NCBI GenBank assembly: GCA_031472005.1
Contig: PZJY01000009.1
Coordinates: 2,480,001 to 2,544,000, forward strand
Direction of reading: 5' to 3'
From: Tetracladium setigerum
Lineage: Eukaryota; Ascomycota; Leotiomycetes; Helotiales
DNA: 64,000 nt
The position numbers and the translations under genes are program-made. Position 1 is the stretch's first letter. The number at the start of each line of letters is the position of its first letter. Below are positions 12,379-23,860 of this stretch, piece by piece. The notes beneath the pieces were generated by a model that saw nothing but the letters and a program-made list of their open reading frames with translations, was not told the origin of the DNA and searched no databases.

Positions 12379-13384
12379 ATGAAGTACTCCGCTCTCCTTA
12401 TTTCCGCGCTCATTGCTTGCACTGTAGCTCAGTCTACGACGACTACAACCTTGAAGACGAGCACAAAGACAACCACCAAAAGCACGACGAAAAGCACAAC
12501 GAAAAGTACCACGAAGAGCACCACAAAGGCTTCTACGACAAAAATCAGCACCACCAAGTCCACCACAGCTCCTACAAATGCAGGAACCACTCGTATTCCA
12601 CCTTCCGCAGGAGTCACTGCTTACCCAACCGCCGTGTGATCACTGGATCGTTTGATGCTGGCATGTTGAGATATGAAAGAGACCGTGAGTTTCTCTGTCC
12701 TTTGTGGAAAGTATGAAGAATGAAGGCATTAACTAATATTCAATAGCACCGGTCTGTGCCGGCCAAAAGGAAACTAATGAAACTCTCGCTATGTTTATCC
12801 TCGAAGATGGTGCAACAATCAAGAACGCGATCATAGGTGCCTCTCAAGCCGAAGGAATTCACTGTCGGGGAACATGGTATTGACCTTTCCTTTGCTTCCT
12901 GCCTTTCTTCATAGCTGACGTATTTATTTACAGCACTCTCGAGAACATCTGGTGGCCAGACGTATGCGAAGACGCTGCAACATTCAAGCAAGCCTCCGGC
13001 ACATCCCGCGTCATTGGAGGAGGAGCATTCTTCGCATCTGACAAAATCTTCCAATTCAACGGCCGCGGCACGGTTTCTATCTCCGGATTCTACGCAAATG
13101 ACTACGGCAAACTCATCCGAGCGTGTGGGGATTGTACTGGAAACGGCGGACCAAGACATGTGCTCGTGGACGGTGTTACAGCTATCGATGGCGCAGCATT
13201 GTGTGGTATCAATGTAAACTATGGCGACACTTGCCGCATCACGAATTCGTGTCAGAGCGAAGGAGAATATTGTGATCGATATACTGGTGTCGAGAAGGGA
13301 AGTGGGAGTTCGACAAAATTGGGTGAAGGGCCTGATAACATCTCTTGCTTCACGACGAATGTATCTGAGGTTTGCGTTGCTTGA
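12379..13384 (+). CDS. secreted pectate lyase, PL3 family, with Thr/Lys-rich linker
   Basis: Exons 12379-12684, 12747-12876 and 12934-13384, with clean GT-AG introns (62 and 57 nt). A signal peptide (MKYSALLISALIACTVAQS) is followed by a low-complexity linker of TTK/STTK repeats. The PL3 domain follows: SFDAGMLRYERD, FILEDGATIKNAIIG, AEGIHCRGTC, WWPDVCEDAATF, GGGAFFASDKI, DYGKLIRACGDC and GPRHVLVDGV, with Cys-rich LCGINVNYGDTC near the end. It cleaves polygalacturonate outside the cell by beta-elimination. The linker (ending near 12636) and the catalytic domain are one base out of frame. One missing base at about 12600-12640, possibly in the C3 at 12624-12626, joins them and makes a 295-aa protein; a real frameshift would destroy secretion of the domain. 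Confidence 0.88.
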
Positions 13385-13601
13385 TTCTAGCTGTGACTGG
13401 GAATTGAAAGAGGGAGAATGGCAATTGCAGTGTCCAGTCATCACGAATCATATAGCTCTCAAAAGTCGTTCCTTACATGCTGCTCCTTGTTGCCTGTTGC
13501 TTCTTATTGCTTGATGCCTCATGCATCTGGCCGGTTTCGTCCTCGTCATTGCTTGTCGTTTCACCTCAAAATATTTTGTTCTCCAATATTTCCCCTCGAT
13601 C

Positions 13602-14818
13602 TCAATCCCCAGCAACATCAACATCATACCCAAAATCGACTGGTCTCAAACTATCCTGCCGTCGCCGACTTCTCCGATATTGCGGATTTGCTCCTTTCTT
13701 ATATCTGTCATCAGCTTCCTCGAGATACATGTTGCTTTGCTGATCGCCTGAATCCGAATCTCTGCCTGATTTTCGATATTTCGATGCGAGTTTCTTGCCC
13801 GTTACTTTCTTGTGGTAGTCGGACTCGCTGGCTGCACTTGGACTATGCCCTCTTCTTTCCTTTGGCCCTGGATTGCCGTAATCTCTGCGTGGTTTTCGAA
13901 GATTTGACTCCTCTTCCCAATAATCCTCGGACAATTTCTCTCTCTTCCGATCTCTTCTTCTGACTCGTTCTTTTCTGTCTTCTTGGTATGCCATTTTCTG
14001 TGTGGGTTCATTCTCTTCGTCAGTCAAATATGGATCTTCAAGTATCTCCACATCTTTCAACATTCTTCGATCAGACCGCCTCACACGTTCCCCACGATCG
14101 GCTCTTGATCTCCCTCTTTTCTCATCAGAAGTCCTCTGGCTTCTATGGCTTCTGTGACTTCGGCTTTTCCATTCCTCGTCTCCATCCTCGATTCTCAATC
14201 TTCGTCCTGCTCCCTCACTATCTTCTTTAGAAGTTTCGCTTCGTGTCTCATCTCCCCATCTCTCACTAAGCAATGGCAATTAGCCACCATCCTGCCCCTC
14301 GAGACAAACAACTTACAATCCCTTTTCGTAGCAGTCGATCCACCCTTGCCGCACTCGCCGCCGGTGCAGGACCAGGAGTTGACCAGGCCAACGGCGGTAA
14401 AATTACAGACGTATTCACCATGACCGATAGTCGTGTCGCAGCCGCGCCCCCAGTCACCCCAAACTCCAACCTCTTCCATCCCTTCTTGGGTACAATATTA
14501 CCATTACCAAACCGCGCGTTTCCGATATCTTTGCCTTTGAATGAGAGATATGTTGCATTGTTGCACGAGACGCTGAATTGAGGGATGTGGGAGCCTTCGT
14601 GAGGCACGGATACAGTAAATGATATTTTGGACATTGAATAAAGATGATGGCACAATAAGAGATAATGAGAGGAATCAAGAAAAGGAGAACAGAAGACGAA
14701 GATGGGATTTGGAGAGGTTGTATCAAGATTCCCACTTCTTGAATGCGAGATCCACAACCCAGAGACGGCATGAATGGACCTACCGTCCCGGAACCCCATA
14801 TCCACCGATATCCCTCAT
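13602..14818 (-). CDS. unrecognised Cys-rich / Arg-rich protein
   Basis: The central part has about nine Cys with motifs SCNNATYLSF, GWKRLEFGVTGG, HGEYVCNF, NSWSCTGGECGKGG and VANCHC. The C-terminal ~200 residues are highly charged, with SRSHRSHRSQR and RRRDRKRE clusters. Two one-base gaps at C5 14447-14451 and C4 14254-14257 (plus-strand view) separate three frames; adding one base to each run gives one continuous protein. Two starts are possible: ATG at 14634 (MSKISFTVSVPHEG), or a short first exon 14784-14818 (MRDIGGYGVPGR) spliced by GT-AG to 14572. The Cys part could be a folded extracellular or cell-surface domain and the basic tail cytoplasmic or nuclear, but no membrane helix is clear. 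I do not recognise the family. It converges on the PL3 gene, whose stop is 217 nt away. Confidence 0.55.
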
Positions 14819-15713
14819 CTTAACAAACAGGCGGTAAAGGAGGAGGGAGGCTCGACCCGTAACGGTGCAGAAGAAGCGTTGGAAGGTCAAGTTTTGACGT
14901 CCAAAACGAAATGGATCATCCTTGCGAGGCTTGCATGGACGAGACGAGACTCGCAAGTGTGATTTACACCGCAATTTCGTCATGCGATCTAAAAGTTGGA
15001 ATGAACTGAAGAGAAGAAGACATGAGAGTGCAGGCGTAAGGAAATGACAATGAGAATATAGTGAAGAAATTTGGCAACTTGTATTGAGTTTTGAATTTGA
15101 GTTATATCGAAAAGACGACGAGACGAACGATGTCATCGCCTGCCAAGGATGAACTGACTCGAGGTAAACAAGCACGAAAATAACTTCTCCATAGTTTCAT
15201 GGTGATCATCCTGAAATCCTCAATCAAGGATAATGCCAATCAGACCAAAAAAAGCGGAACATGCCGTTCAAATGGATCCTTTGCAATGTGTGCCAGTATC
15301 TTGGAATTGTGTGAAACGGGCAGGACTTATCAAACCCTCACATTTATGATCCCCTAGTAAGGGAATCAACTCCCTTGCTTGTAACTTCGTAGAATTAATA
15401 CTAAAAACGAGAAGTTGATATTCTGGCACGCGCACTGAGGCATTGAAGAACACTTCGTCATATGAAGTACTTCATTCCTACCGCAAGAAATAAAGCAAAT
15501 GAAGCACAGAATTCGTGACGTAAGACTAAAATATCGTGACTGGTATCCAACGCAAACGCCCCAAAACTCCCATACGCACGAAGCCAAACTTGTTCTAGAA
15601 CGCAATTCACGAGTCAAGCTGATCATAAGTCGTTCCTAGTGTCGTTTGCCTGCAGGCTGGAGACAATCCTCCCGCTATATCTGGTGATGTCCCCCAGCGC
15701 TGTCTCTTCAGTC
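14819..15713. other. intergenic region
   Basis: Upstream region of the unrecognised Cys-rich gene and 3' flank of cysteine dioxygenase. Only short frames without family signatures are seen. Confidence 0.45.
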
Positions 15714-16731
15714 CTACGCGCCAGCAATCTTTCCTTCTACAGAATCGTACAGGCCTTGCATCACGTGCTTAGCTTTGCCATTGTGTTCATCAAACACATG
15801 ACAGCCTCTCATTGCCGCGTTGGGCGGTGTGTAAACTAGAATATGATCAGCATGTCGCTGGAGTAGATAAGGGTAGGTGGTATGAGCTTACGATGAAGCG
15901 AGACAGCATATTCAGTTGGAGATGGATTGGATATTGAGTGTAGCCCGAGCTATGAAAACGTGTCAGATCTTGGTTAGGCACCGAGATGGAGTTATGTTGG
16001 CGTACCTGGTCTGCCATGTATGAGACCTTGTTAAGGCCAAAACTCAAATCCGACGTTTGAATCAATGGGCCTTGTTCGCCAGGTCTTTCGGGAATGGCAA
16101 ATCGTGCTTCTCGGATCTCCCCTTTCAGCACCTTTAGAGTCATCAGTCAGGGCAACAAAGTAACACAGCAGCGCGTAGTTACCTTCATCAGACAGTGCGC
16201 ATCTGCGTGATCATGAACCGGACTCTTCTTCCCAGGTGTCCAGACCAACAACAATAGATTGAAGACACCAGGTACCTCACAAACGAGGTTTCTCGTATAA
16301 TGTTTTTCAGGGTTGGCATGTGCATATTGTGACCAATCTGTGGGATCTGAAGAGTAGGTACGAAGGATATTGTGTAGTTGTGGAAGAGATACATGAGGGG
16401 TGGTTGTCAGAGTATATGTGATGGCATTGAGCAGGCTGTTGAAGGGGTTTTGCTGTGACCTGCCAGACTCTTGTACTAGTTTGACAGGAAATTGGGAAGA
16501 TGGGTTGTAGATATCTAGAAAATATGAGTATCAAGCTACAGGGAGTTCCTAGAAACATGGCTTGCCTGAGACCGTAGTTGAAGTGGGGTGTTGTGATTTA
16601 CTGATGTTGTGAGCAGTGGAATTATTACACGTCGCTGTTATTCCTCGGCTGACACTCTTGATCAATCCGGGTCCCTGGGGACGAAGTTGCGTCCTAATCG
16701 ATCGCGAAATTGCAGATTTGATAGGAGCCAT
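15714..16731 (-). CDS. cysteine dioxygenase
   Basis: Five exons: 16566-16731, 16183-16514, 16006-16131, 15892-15949 and 15714-15835; 267 aa, in frame throughout. The cupin signature VHDHADAHCLMK supplies two iron His ligands and the Cys of the Cys-Tyr cofactor. A third His is in LGLHSIS, after YMADQ. The C-terminal AVSLHLYTPP is typical. The enzyme oxidises cysteine to cysteine sulfinate, controlling cysteine level and feeding hypotaurine and pyruvate/sulfite formation. The N-terminus (MAPIKSAISRSIRTQLRPQ) is basic and Ser-rich, suggesting a mitochondrial presequence absent from animal enzymes. Intron 1 (16515-16565) begins GC and ends AG; it is the only join that keeps the frame. The other introns are GT-AG. 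Confidence 0.93.
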
Positions 16732-19700
16732 TGTGAGTGCTATGTTCCAGGGTGTTGTAATGGTATTGGCAGACCTGTTCTGTTTTCGCGGAGAGAAAGA
16801 CGAGAGGATTTTCAAATGTGTGTGAAAATTGAAGAAGGACAACGAGATGACTGTGGGAAATGTGCTCAAATATGGCGGGGTACTAGTCCAAACCAAAAGC
16901 GGGCCTAGCAAACGTAAGAACTTACGGGCTACCGGTCTCGCTGCAGTATCGATCGATTACTCGAATGAGTTGGAGGATCGTGTGATTGACTTGCTTGTGC
17001 CTTATCACATTCACCTGTACAGACAGGTCCAGTAGCTAGTAGCAATCTTCTTCTTGCCATCACTAGCTTGTGTTTGCTGCATTGGAACAGTGATATCCGG
17101 TATCGCAACAATCTTTGCGTCGCTGTGGCATATCCTTATCTCGGCCCACCTACTCTGAACACCAGCAAGAACCACCATGCCATTTCCTCGACATCTACGG
17201 CCTTTGGGTGTAGTGGAATTTGCCCTTGGTGAGCCCAGTATGCCATTCATTCTCTTCCACCTCTTCATCCTTCCTGCGATTGTTTCCCTCCCTGATTCAT
17301 GGGATCATGATTCGTGAATGCATCCATCCAGGTTGGAGTGCTGAGGTCGGGTGGTCTGGATGACCTAAGCGAGCCGATGATCGTTTGCCCTTATCTTGTG
17401 CAATTGACATCCAACATCCGCGAGAAGCCGGCGGTGCACCTCCAAAAGCCCAGCAGTCCTGATAGCCAGCAAGTGACACAAATTGACATGATGGGCGACA
17501 AAAAACTGCCTCTGTTCCTTCTGCTCTGTAATCCCCCTTCTGGCACCTCTCCCGTCAATTCTTTTCAGACTTCTTCCCTTCGTAAAAAGAACGCGTAACA
17601 AACAATTGCCAATATGGACGTAACTCGTAACCGTAACGAAATTGCTCACACGCAGAAAAGATCGGAAGGGAAGGGAGCAAAAGTCTTTCAAGCCCACTCG
17701 GGTGAAGCTCATTGGCTGCAGCGCAATCTATCCCACGTAATGGAAACCACACCATCATCCCGAACCTCGACTTCGAGAGAGAGAAAAGCAATGAAAAGAT
17801 GAGAAAAAATTCCACAAACTTGGGGTGAACGAGCGACGATTGAGATGAAGATATAAATGAGGACGAGGGGTCCAGGGGAAGAGGAAAGAGAGGGAGTGAG
17901 ATCGCAGCCAAAGAGGCCTCTCCAGATTGACGCTACTCGACTAGCGCGGATGGTGTGATCGGTCACGTGATAACATAAAAGCCAAGACAAAGCTGTTGGA
18001 TCTCTGGGATGGTTAGGGTTTATCGTAAATGAAATGGAGGTCAAATATCATTCAATATCACAAGAAATTTAGGAAGTAAATATCTGGACAATCTAATGGG
18101 TTTTCCACCAAATGGGTAGATGAGGCTTAACTTCCGAATTTCAGGCTGGATGCGGGGGAGGTTCACAGAAGTCTGTGGAATGGACAACAACAATAATATA
18201 ACAGCAATAATAGCCACAGATAATGATATTTCTCTAATGCAACAACCCTTTTCAAACATGTTTTTGCGGCCATTTGGCCTAAGATTTGTTCTGCTTGAGT
18301 GACCTGAATACAAGACTTGCACGTTCGTGTACATCTACGAAGCTTGTCAATTTGCTCAACTTGTACACAGATGTGTAGGTGGTGGGATAACGATGTAATG
18401 TAATCTTACCTTTTTGCGGCTGCACGCACATTTGCCTGGAATACAAGATCAATACGAAGGTATTCGTCGCTGTCTATGCCTTGTTGGTTTTATTTTGGTA
18501 AATTTCGGATAGCCCTCCTCTACTGAGTAGCTGTACGTTACACTTCTGTTTTTCTTTTGTAAGGCATACCTGTGCTCATGTCTTTTCGCTCTTGATTCTC
18601 TATTTCTATGCTGTATTTTGCTAGTCGCCGGACTCCTGAAGCTCAGCACCGATCAGCCAGGTTCGCCAGCATCCAAGCATCAACAGTTTTCAAGATCTCT
18701 CTCAAATTCTTGCGCACAGTCTCCCTTCTCAACCATTTTCTTTCCTTTTTTTTCTTGACTTTTTTTACATCGTCAGGCATATACACCGCAAAATTTCACT
18801 CCAAGGCAGACTTGCCCTGGGCAATGGTCAGCTCTTCATCCAGAGCCCTCCCCCTCTCTCCGGAATTTTAGGCGAGGGTGGAAAGGCTTGGCAAAATACC
18901 ATCATCGCGTTTTCTGCTTTTGTGTAACCTTCTGCTTTGGTGTAACCTCAACTCTTCTCGACTTCCATTATTCAAACATCATCATCTCTACCATCTCATC
19001 GCCACAATGGATGTGAAATCTCATCGAAGGGCGGTTTCAGATTTGAAGCTCACCGCAAGCGTGGGATCCACCCAATCCGCCCAAGGAAGAGGCAGAACGG
19101 GCGAGCCGTTTGCCTGATTTGAGGCATCGTTTGAATGAGTGAGCCAGCCAACAATCCGCCTTTCATCGGTGGCCAGTTTCATGGGAAAGTTGAAATTGCA
19201 CAGAGATAAATCTTGGGAGATTTGCTTGTTAGTGCGGGCGAATCTCTCTGCCCTTTCGGGGAGTCTGGTGGAAAGGATTGAGTTGTCAATATTGGTAGGT
19301 AGAGTTAGGAGGAGGGGCAGGCGGACAGTGATGACTCCCTACTCCCCATCACCACACAGGACGAACAAGTCAACAAATTCCCGCTCCACCGACTGAAACT
19401 GCGCCATGCTACGATTTAGATCATGAAATGATCAGTCAAGAAAAGTATCGAGACGTGTTTCAGCCTCGGTGGCCTCTCAAAGGCGACCGTTCGGTAGTCA
19501 GGCCAGCTCCGACCACGGCTCGCCTCCTTCTTCAACCATAAACACCACAATCAGGCTTCAAGACGTTTGAGCCTTCGGAGAATTTTTCTCGATGAGAGAG
19601 AAGATGAACAGCCCCCGCTGTTGGGCTATACACCCTCTAAGCTCTTTGTCTTACTCTTTGGGCTGTATGTGGAAGACTGAGAGATGTGCCTGGGCCTGGA

Positions 19701-20762
19701 AGGAAAATTGCTGTCGAATGGATGCCATGTGTGGACTTGTTCTGGAAGATTGGACGCTTGCAAATGCCAGGGGTCGCTGCTGCCAACTGTAAACATTATG
19801 TTCTAGAAGGCTGAGGATGCCGTCATGGCTGTTGACCTGCCTTTTGAATGACTGCGGTGGAGCGTAGAAAGGTGTGAGGTAAGGTTGGAGGGGTTTTGAA
19901 CAGTTGGTCGAACTGTTTCGGTGGTCTGCTTTGGCAAATCTCTCGTCTTGTTCAACGGACGCAGAAACAAGAAGGCAAGTTCCAATTTCCGTCAAGGCTT
20001 GGGCGGGCTCTCGAGTTGGAACAGCATCAATCACAACCAAGAAAAACAAGAACAGGAGGCTAAGGAACTGTCTTATCTATTGTAGAACGAACGAATCTAA
20101 CTAAAGGGGTATCCAGACTCCAGGGCTGTGTCGACAATTCAAGGACTCCTTCTCTTATGCATCAACGATTGCTCGTCTACTGTCTGTCTTCTAAATCATG
20201 AGCCTCTGTGAATGAGGTGTCAAACTCCGTCGCTATGCAAAATTCAGAAAACAAAACTGCGTCCAACATTCTAAAATCCTCCATGAAGAGTATACTCGAG
20301 CAAAGAAAAGACGGTGCCGAAAAGAAGATAACGTTGCAAAGGAAGCGGTGTTGAACATGAGGTGGTGTCGAGCGGAGAACGTGTTGTGTCGAGGTGGTAG
20401 TGCAGGGGATGTGGTGATAAAGAGGAGGTGCTGGGTTTGTGTAACGGTCGGATTTGAACCACCACTGTCAAAGGGATGATTGGATGCGTTGAACTTCCGT
20501 ACAGGAGAGGTTTCGATTGAAGTACCGAGTAGCCATACTTACAGCCGGGGCTGTGTGCTGACATTTAAAGTGTAGTTGTTCGCTCGGATTGATGTAGCCA
20601 GAGTTTGGGAGATGCCAGTAAGAGTTGCCGAGAAAGTGCTTCCCAAATCATTGAGCTTGGAGGGAAATCGAGTAGAGTATGGACGAACTTGAATGGATTA
20701 CCCCTCCAGAGTTATGGAAGCTTAGAGGTCATCGTGTTCATATTGCTGAAGAGAACACTGGG
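16732..20762. other. 4-kb interval without recognised genes
   Basis: Upstream of cysteine dioxygenase and downstream of the first small Cys/His-rich gene. It contains pyrimidine-rich tracts (about 18700-18770), one CACGTG-containing site at about 17960, and only short frames. A B-box-like element at 20450-20460 was examined as a tRNA and rejected. Confidence 0.4.
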
Positions 20763-21029
20763 TCAGTAAGCTATATTGTGAAGTTGAAGGGGATTATCGA
20801 TACATACATATTTCTTTCGGAGATCCCAGACCACATTGCATCGGCGGCATTGCTTATGATTGCAAAAGGTGCAATGAAAAGTCGAGCCGTATCCAAATCC
20901 AGTGGCCTCATAATTATCACACTTATGACAGTCCCATGTCCTGTTCCATCCCCACTTGACTCTCTCACTTTCGGGCAAGTCCCAGTACCATTTGGGAGCA
21001 TCTGGAGGGGTGTCATTCTCGCGAGCCAT
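20763..21029 (-). CDS. small Cys/His-rich zinc-ribbon-like protein, copy 1
   Basis: 88 aa from the ATG at 21029 (MARENDTPPDAPKWYW). The core is W-x-C-x2-C-x15-C-x2-C-x-H-x2-C-x2-C (WDCHKC ... CTFCNHKQCRRC), a likely zinc-binding knuckle pair. The same spacing occurs in the genes at 22653-22901 and 30289-30980, so these three are paralogues. A GTATGT donor at 20807-20802 could replace the read-through tail by a second exon ending at 20722 (CAG acceptor), shortening the C-terminus to about QYEHDDL. It has no signal peptide and is probably nuclear or cytosolic. The function is unknown. Confidence 0.65.
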   Translation of the reverse strand: MARENDTPPDAPKWYWDLPESERVKWGWNRTWDCHKCDNYEATGFGYGSTFHCTFCNHKQCRRCNVVWDLRKKYVCIDNPLQLHNIAY

Positions 21030-22652
21030 GGTTGCAGTATTTCGTAGAAAGGAGAAGAATTGCAGTAGTTGTAAAGAAAGCAAGTTTGTTTAGAATTGAG
21101 TGGAGTAGCGCTGGTTTCTGGCAGTTTAAGAGTGATGAAGTTGATATGAATGGAGAGGAGAGGTCCTTGAAGAAGCGGCACCATCGCAGATATAGAAAAA
21201 CATAACCAACCTTTCTTCACAAATTGCCCAATAACACAGGACCACAGGATAGCAGGACAACAGGAGAGTGGAAATCCTGCCTCACCGGCTCAGCCAGGTT
21301 TATCGCCCTCATCAACTAAATAAGTGCAATCTAACTACTGGTCAGAGTGTAGTAGAGAAAAACAACAGCGAACGAAACTACACCGCAACAGAAAGCCCTA
21401 AAACTTCCAGTAATGAGCCACCCTCTCATCTAGAAAAAAAACCAAAAATCGAGCCCGAGGTTTTAACATATTGGCTCAATGCATCCAGGGTTTTCTCCGG
21501 TGAATAGACAGGGGGGTTGAAAGCTTTTAAATGAGGTCAAACTGACAGCCTCGCGAACTGGATGAAACTAGCCACTTTTGGTCGGGCGAGAAACGCCTGA
21601 TGAGCCTATTTCAGCGGGCGAACCTGACGAACTGATGGGGCGCCGGTGTGGAATTTCAAGTATCTTTATCCTTGATTTGCTAGGTTTCGGTGACCTTTGG
21701 GACTTTCGTCCTGAGTTGGGAGTCCCGAGTCGAACTACTTCAACCATTCTGTGCCCTGAGATTGCAGGCAGCGAGACGGGTGTGGCGTACACTGTGCAGT
21801 ACTCGCACACCGAGACTGGTCTAAATTCTCCGAGATCACCCTCCTCCCAAGCTTGTCCTGCGCAAAGGTACCCCCTTTTGCCTTCAAACGAAGTAAGGTT
21901 GCATTGTTACAGTACCGCCGTTGCGGTTGCCCATCAAGAGCGAAATGGAAAAGCCAACGCCACTCAAAAAAGGTAACATCTAAATGGAATCCAATATAAG
22001 ATCTTACATGAGTGACATGAAAAACATTCATGAAATACTCACAACTAGGGCGAATGGACTTACTTCACGGGGCAAAGATAGGTATGACCGGTACGCCTTG
22101 AGCACAGCTTAACCATCTTGATTTACCTAGCGCCCCTAATTTCACCCCGCAATTTATCTTGACACATGTAAGATAGAAAGATGTGAAAAAGACGTAATGT
22201 TATGATGCCCGCTAAATCAGAATGCTTTCTACCCCCAAAAAATGCTTCCTCCCAATGCGACGCGAGAAATACAATTACATGTAAGAGTTGAAGCCAGGGG
22301 TTGGAACCCTACTTCAATTCAACAGATTGAAACTCTACAAAGCAAATAAACGACCGACGCTATTCAAATATTGATATCCTGAAACTTCCAAAGCCGCCAC
22401 TAAGATGAAAGTCTAGAAGCAAATAAATGACCGACGCCGATAGAATGGTACACAATTGCAGTGATGTCCCGGCATCCCCAAGCCACTACCCCACTGAATA
22501 GCTCAAGACAACAAGTTCGTGTAAAGTTCGTACAATAACCCGGCAAAGAATGTGTGTGTTCTGTCAAGAGCAAAGGGCAATCTATGTCGAAATAAATCAG
22601 CACTGTTCTCATCCGTAATCCCACCACTTAAAGAGTCGCACCCACCATTGTT
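21030..22652. other. intergenic region
   Basis: Between the first two small Cys/His-rich genes. It contains the upstream region of copy 1. No other coding or RNA signal is supported. Confidence 0.4.
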
Positions 22653-22901
22653 CTAGGTCTTGCTATTGTCAACAGGACAGTAGTCACATTTGGCGTGATT
22701 ACAGTCGGTGCAGTGGGAATTGTACACAGACATTACCATGCTGCGGCATCCACAACAGAGCCAGGTCTCCCAGGACTTGGGTTTCTTAGATCCCTTTAGT
22801 CCGCGTCTCTTTCCGCCTTGTCCGTGACTGTGGTTATCGGAATACTGACGACTGTCGGATGTATAGCTTCGGTCACCGGAGTTATAGGTATAGGAAGGCA
22901 T
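22653..22901 (-). CDS. small Cys/His-rich zinc-ribbon-like protein, copy 2
   Basis: 82 aa, single exon, ATG at 22901. The N-terminal half is Ser/Tyr/His-rich (MPSYTYNSGDRSYTSDS), followed by a basic patch KRRGLKGSKKPK. The ligand motif is WLCCGCRSM...HCTDCNHAKCDYC, i.e. W-x-C-x2-C-x11-C-x2-C-x-H-x2-C-x2-C, matching the neighbouring paralogues. The six Cys and one His are all present. Function unknown; the basic patch would allow nucleic-acid contact, which is inference. Confidence 0.65.
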   Translation of the reverse strand: MPSYTYNSGDRSYTSDSRQYSDNHSHGQGGKRRGLKGSKKPKSWETWLCCGCRSMVMSVYNSHCTDCNHAKCDYCPVDNSKT

Positions 22902-23391
22902 GCTGAGGAAGGGAGAGTGATTTTGTGGATGAGGGGTTGTTGAGGGGTTGTTGAGAGGTCGTTGACTGTTGTGATTAGAGAGGAAGTGAGGAGCTTGAGC
23001 TGATGAATGAAGTTGCGCGTGTTTCTGTATGAAGTGTGTAGTTGAGCAAAAGGAATTCTATCCTCCTTTTATCTCAAAAGCAGAGCGTACATAAGTCCAT
23101 CCCTTGAAGTGCACATATCCAATAACAAGGCAATGAACGAGGGACAGCCTCAAGAGTCGGCAAGAGGCCTACCGTCTTCAGTGGAAGCCAGTTGCTTGAC
23201 CGGAACTAGCCGCAGCTAAATTTTCCTATTTGCTATGAGCCATTACCTTGAAGGGGCTATGAGAAATATTTTCTGGCGTCAAAAAGGCCCTTTCAAAGTC
23301 GAAAGATGACTCCAATGGAAAGTGCCCATAGCATGGCGAAGCCGAGAACAAGCGGGCTCAAATCCCCAGTTCACCATCTGGGCGAATTTAT
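22902..23391. other. upstream region of small Cys/His-rich copy 2
   Basis: No gene seen. The part next to 22901 is CA/TC-rich on the minus strand, as in fungal leaders. Confidence 0.4.
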
Positions 23392-23860
23392 CTAATTACT
23401 ATCCACTGGCTGTAAAATCGTGTCCTGAGGCCGGTGGGCATCCAGGAATGAGTTCGGGCCAAATAGACCAGGCGATGTCAAGTGGTACATTTTCGGTGAG
23501 AGCGCACTGGTATGGTACTTATGGACAGCAGGGCGAAAACCGGAGCAGCGGAGAGTAGCTGTAGCAAAATTAAGGTGAATGTAATGAGATACTAGGCGCA
23601 GTTCGATGGTGCGTGCCCGGGCAGCTTTTGTTGTTGACATGAGGGCAAGGCTACCGACCGGTGAAGGATTCTTGGCAAACGAGAAATCTTCTCTCTTTCC
23701 CCAGGCTACCCAACAAGACCGCAGTCAGCAGTGTCTCAAAGCCATCCCAAGAGTCAGAGAAGAGGCATAATCAGAAGGCGAAACCCAAGTATGAGAACTT
23801 ACAGGTTGTGAATTTGATGACAATATCGCGAAGCCTAACAGTGGGCAAAGACCAAAGCAT
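23392..23860 (-). CDS. possible two-exon hypothetical protein
   Basis: The ATG at 23860 opens MLWSLPTVRLRDIVIKFTT (exon 23803-23860), ending at a perfect GTAAGT donor. The acceptor TTGGGTAG at 23706 joins in frame to a 104-codon exon (23392-23705) with no stop. A CTGAC branch-like site lies before the acceptor. The 123-aa product has a basic amphipathic start that could be a mitochondrial signal. No family is recognised, and the second exon's sequence is not clearly protein-like, so this may be chance. Confidence 0.3.

Noticed and set aside
12312..12716. Separate His/Glu-rich protein overlapping the PL3 linker
   Set aside because: It is the off-frame reading of the Thr/Lys repeat; only its last part (from about 12636) is genuine PL3 sequence.
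13602..14479. True pseudogenisation of the Cys-rich gene, and likewise of the SLC4, polymerase eta and TBC genes
   Set aside because: Decay would give mixed insertions, deletions and stops. Here only one-base losses in G/C runs are found, and the surrounding codons are intact.
18009..18019. Telomere-like GGTTAGGGTTT
   Set aside because: A single copy within ordinary intergenic DNA; no array.
20440..20560. tRNA-like B box (GGTTCAAATCC) on the minus strand at 20450-20460
   Set aside because: The T-arm pairs only 4 of 5, the acceptor stem cannot be paired convincingly, and no A-box/D-arm at the right distance is present.
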